A DNA stretch of 5,590 bases from Fidelibacterota bacterium (GTDB taxonomy: Bacteria > Fidelibacterota > Fidelibacteria > Fidelibacterales > Fidelibacteraceae): the NCBI GenBank assembly GCA_030620575.1, contig JAUXEL010000108.1, positions 1-5,590 on the forward strand, written 5' to 3'. The notes beneath the pieces were generated by a model that was not told the DNA's origin, made no database searches, and was given only the letters and a program-made list of their open reading frames with translations. Each line of letters begins with the position of its first letter. Position 1 is the stretch's first letter. This document shows positions 5,510 to 5,590 of this stretch, piece by piece. A program made the position numbers and the translations under genes.

Positions 5510-5515
5510 TATAAT
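5510..5515 (+). promoter_or_regulatory. Possible -10 box for the gene starting at 5559
   Basis: An exact TATAAT lies 43 bases before the ATG, but no TTGACA-like sequence is found 16-18 bases upstream, and that place is taken by the AGGCATGCCT palindrome. In such AT-rich DNA a TATAAT can arise by chance. A promoter somewhere in 5430-5520 is expected because the next gene is separated by 250 bases from the operon. Confidence 0.3.
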
Positions 5516-5545
5516 TATTACTGCAAACTTTCAGGAATAGTAAAT

Positions 5546-5552
5546 AAAGGAG
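5546..5552 (+). promoter_or_regulatory. Strong Shine-Dalgarno site of the last, partial gene
   Basis: AAAGGAG lies 6 bases before the ATG at 5559. It is the main evidence that the ten codons visible at the right edge are a real gene start. Confidence 0.75.
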
Positions 5553-5558
5553 AAAAAA

Positions 5559-5590
5559 ATGAAGAAACTGATACTTCTCTCTGTATTGAG
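5559..5590 (+). CDS. Start of a probable exported protein, 3' end outside window
   Basis: Only ten complete codons are visible: MKKLILLSVL. Two lysines followed by a run of hydrophobic residues are the beginning of a typical Sec signal peptide or lipoprotein signal, so the product is probably exported. A strong AAAGGAG site precedes it. Nothing more can be said of its function. A secretin or other outer-membrane part would fit the pilus-like genes upstream, but the sequence here does not show that. Confidence 0.7.
   Translation, partial: MKKLILLSVL

Noticed and set aside
1..5590. CRISPR array, tRNA, rRNA or riboswitch
   Set aside because: No regularly spaced repeats, no tRNA cloverleaf or CCA pattern, and no leader long enough for a known riboswitch were seen; the only sizeable non-coding stretch is 5309-5558.

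Overview
The window is a compact piece of bacterial chromosome. Seven genes lie on the + strand, all in one direction, with gaps of 6-16 bases and one 1-base overlap. They run from the 3' part of grpE at the left edge to rsmD, which ends at 5308. A 250-base intergenic region follows, and then the first ten codons of a new gene with a signal-peptide-like start. Base composition is AT-rich (judged by eye, not counted). Several genes have Shine-Dalgarno sites of the AGGAGG type, and one starts with GTG. Protein style (Asp-Thr-rich envelope protein, pilus-type platform proteins, complete DnaJ) suggests an uncultured Gram-negative lineage, perhaps in or near the FCB group (Marinimicrobia- or Calditrichaeota-like). 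This is an impression, not a placement.

Layout. 1-1611 holds the chaperone pair grpE-dnaJ, with no dnaK between them. 1626-2000 encodes a short membrane-anchored helix-hairpin-helix protein of the ComEA type. 2017-2772 encodes an unrecognised single-pass envelope protein with a pseudopilin-like outline and nine Asp-Thr dipeptides. 2779-3675 encodes a cytoplasmic protein that looks like a degenerate PilM. 3687-4781 encodes a single-pass protein that starts with a PilN-type INLL peptide and seems to join a PilN-like and a PilO-like periplasmic domain. 4781-5308 encodes RsmD, the 16S rRNA guanine-N2 methyltransferase.

The most interesting part is 1626-4781. A DNA-binding ComEA-like protein, a pilin-like envelope protein, a PilM-like protein and a PilN/PilO-like fusion sit together between housekeeping genes. 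This can be read as a reduced and diverged inner-membrane platform of a type IV pilus or type II secretion system, possibly linked to DNA uptake. No ATPase, secretin or prepilin peptidase is visible here, so the system is incomplete in this view.

The intergenic region holds an A-rich tract, an 81-base element with perfect 10-base terminal inverted repeats flanked by a GTAA direct repeat (MITE- or REP-like), a 24-base hairpin or palindrome, a TATAAT box and a strong ribosome binding site for the next gene.
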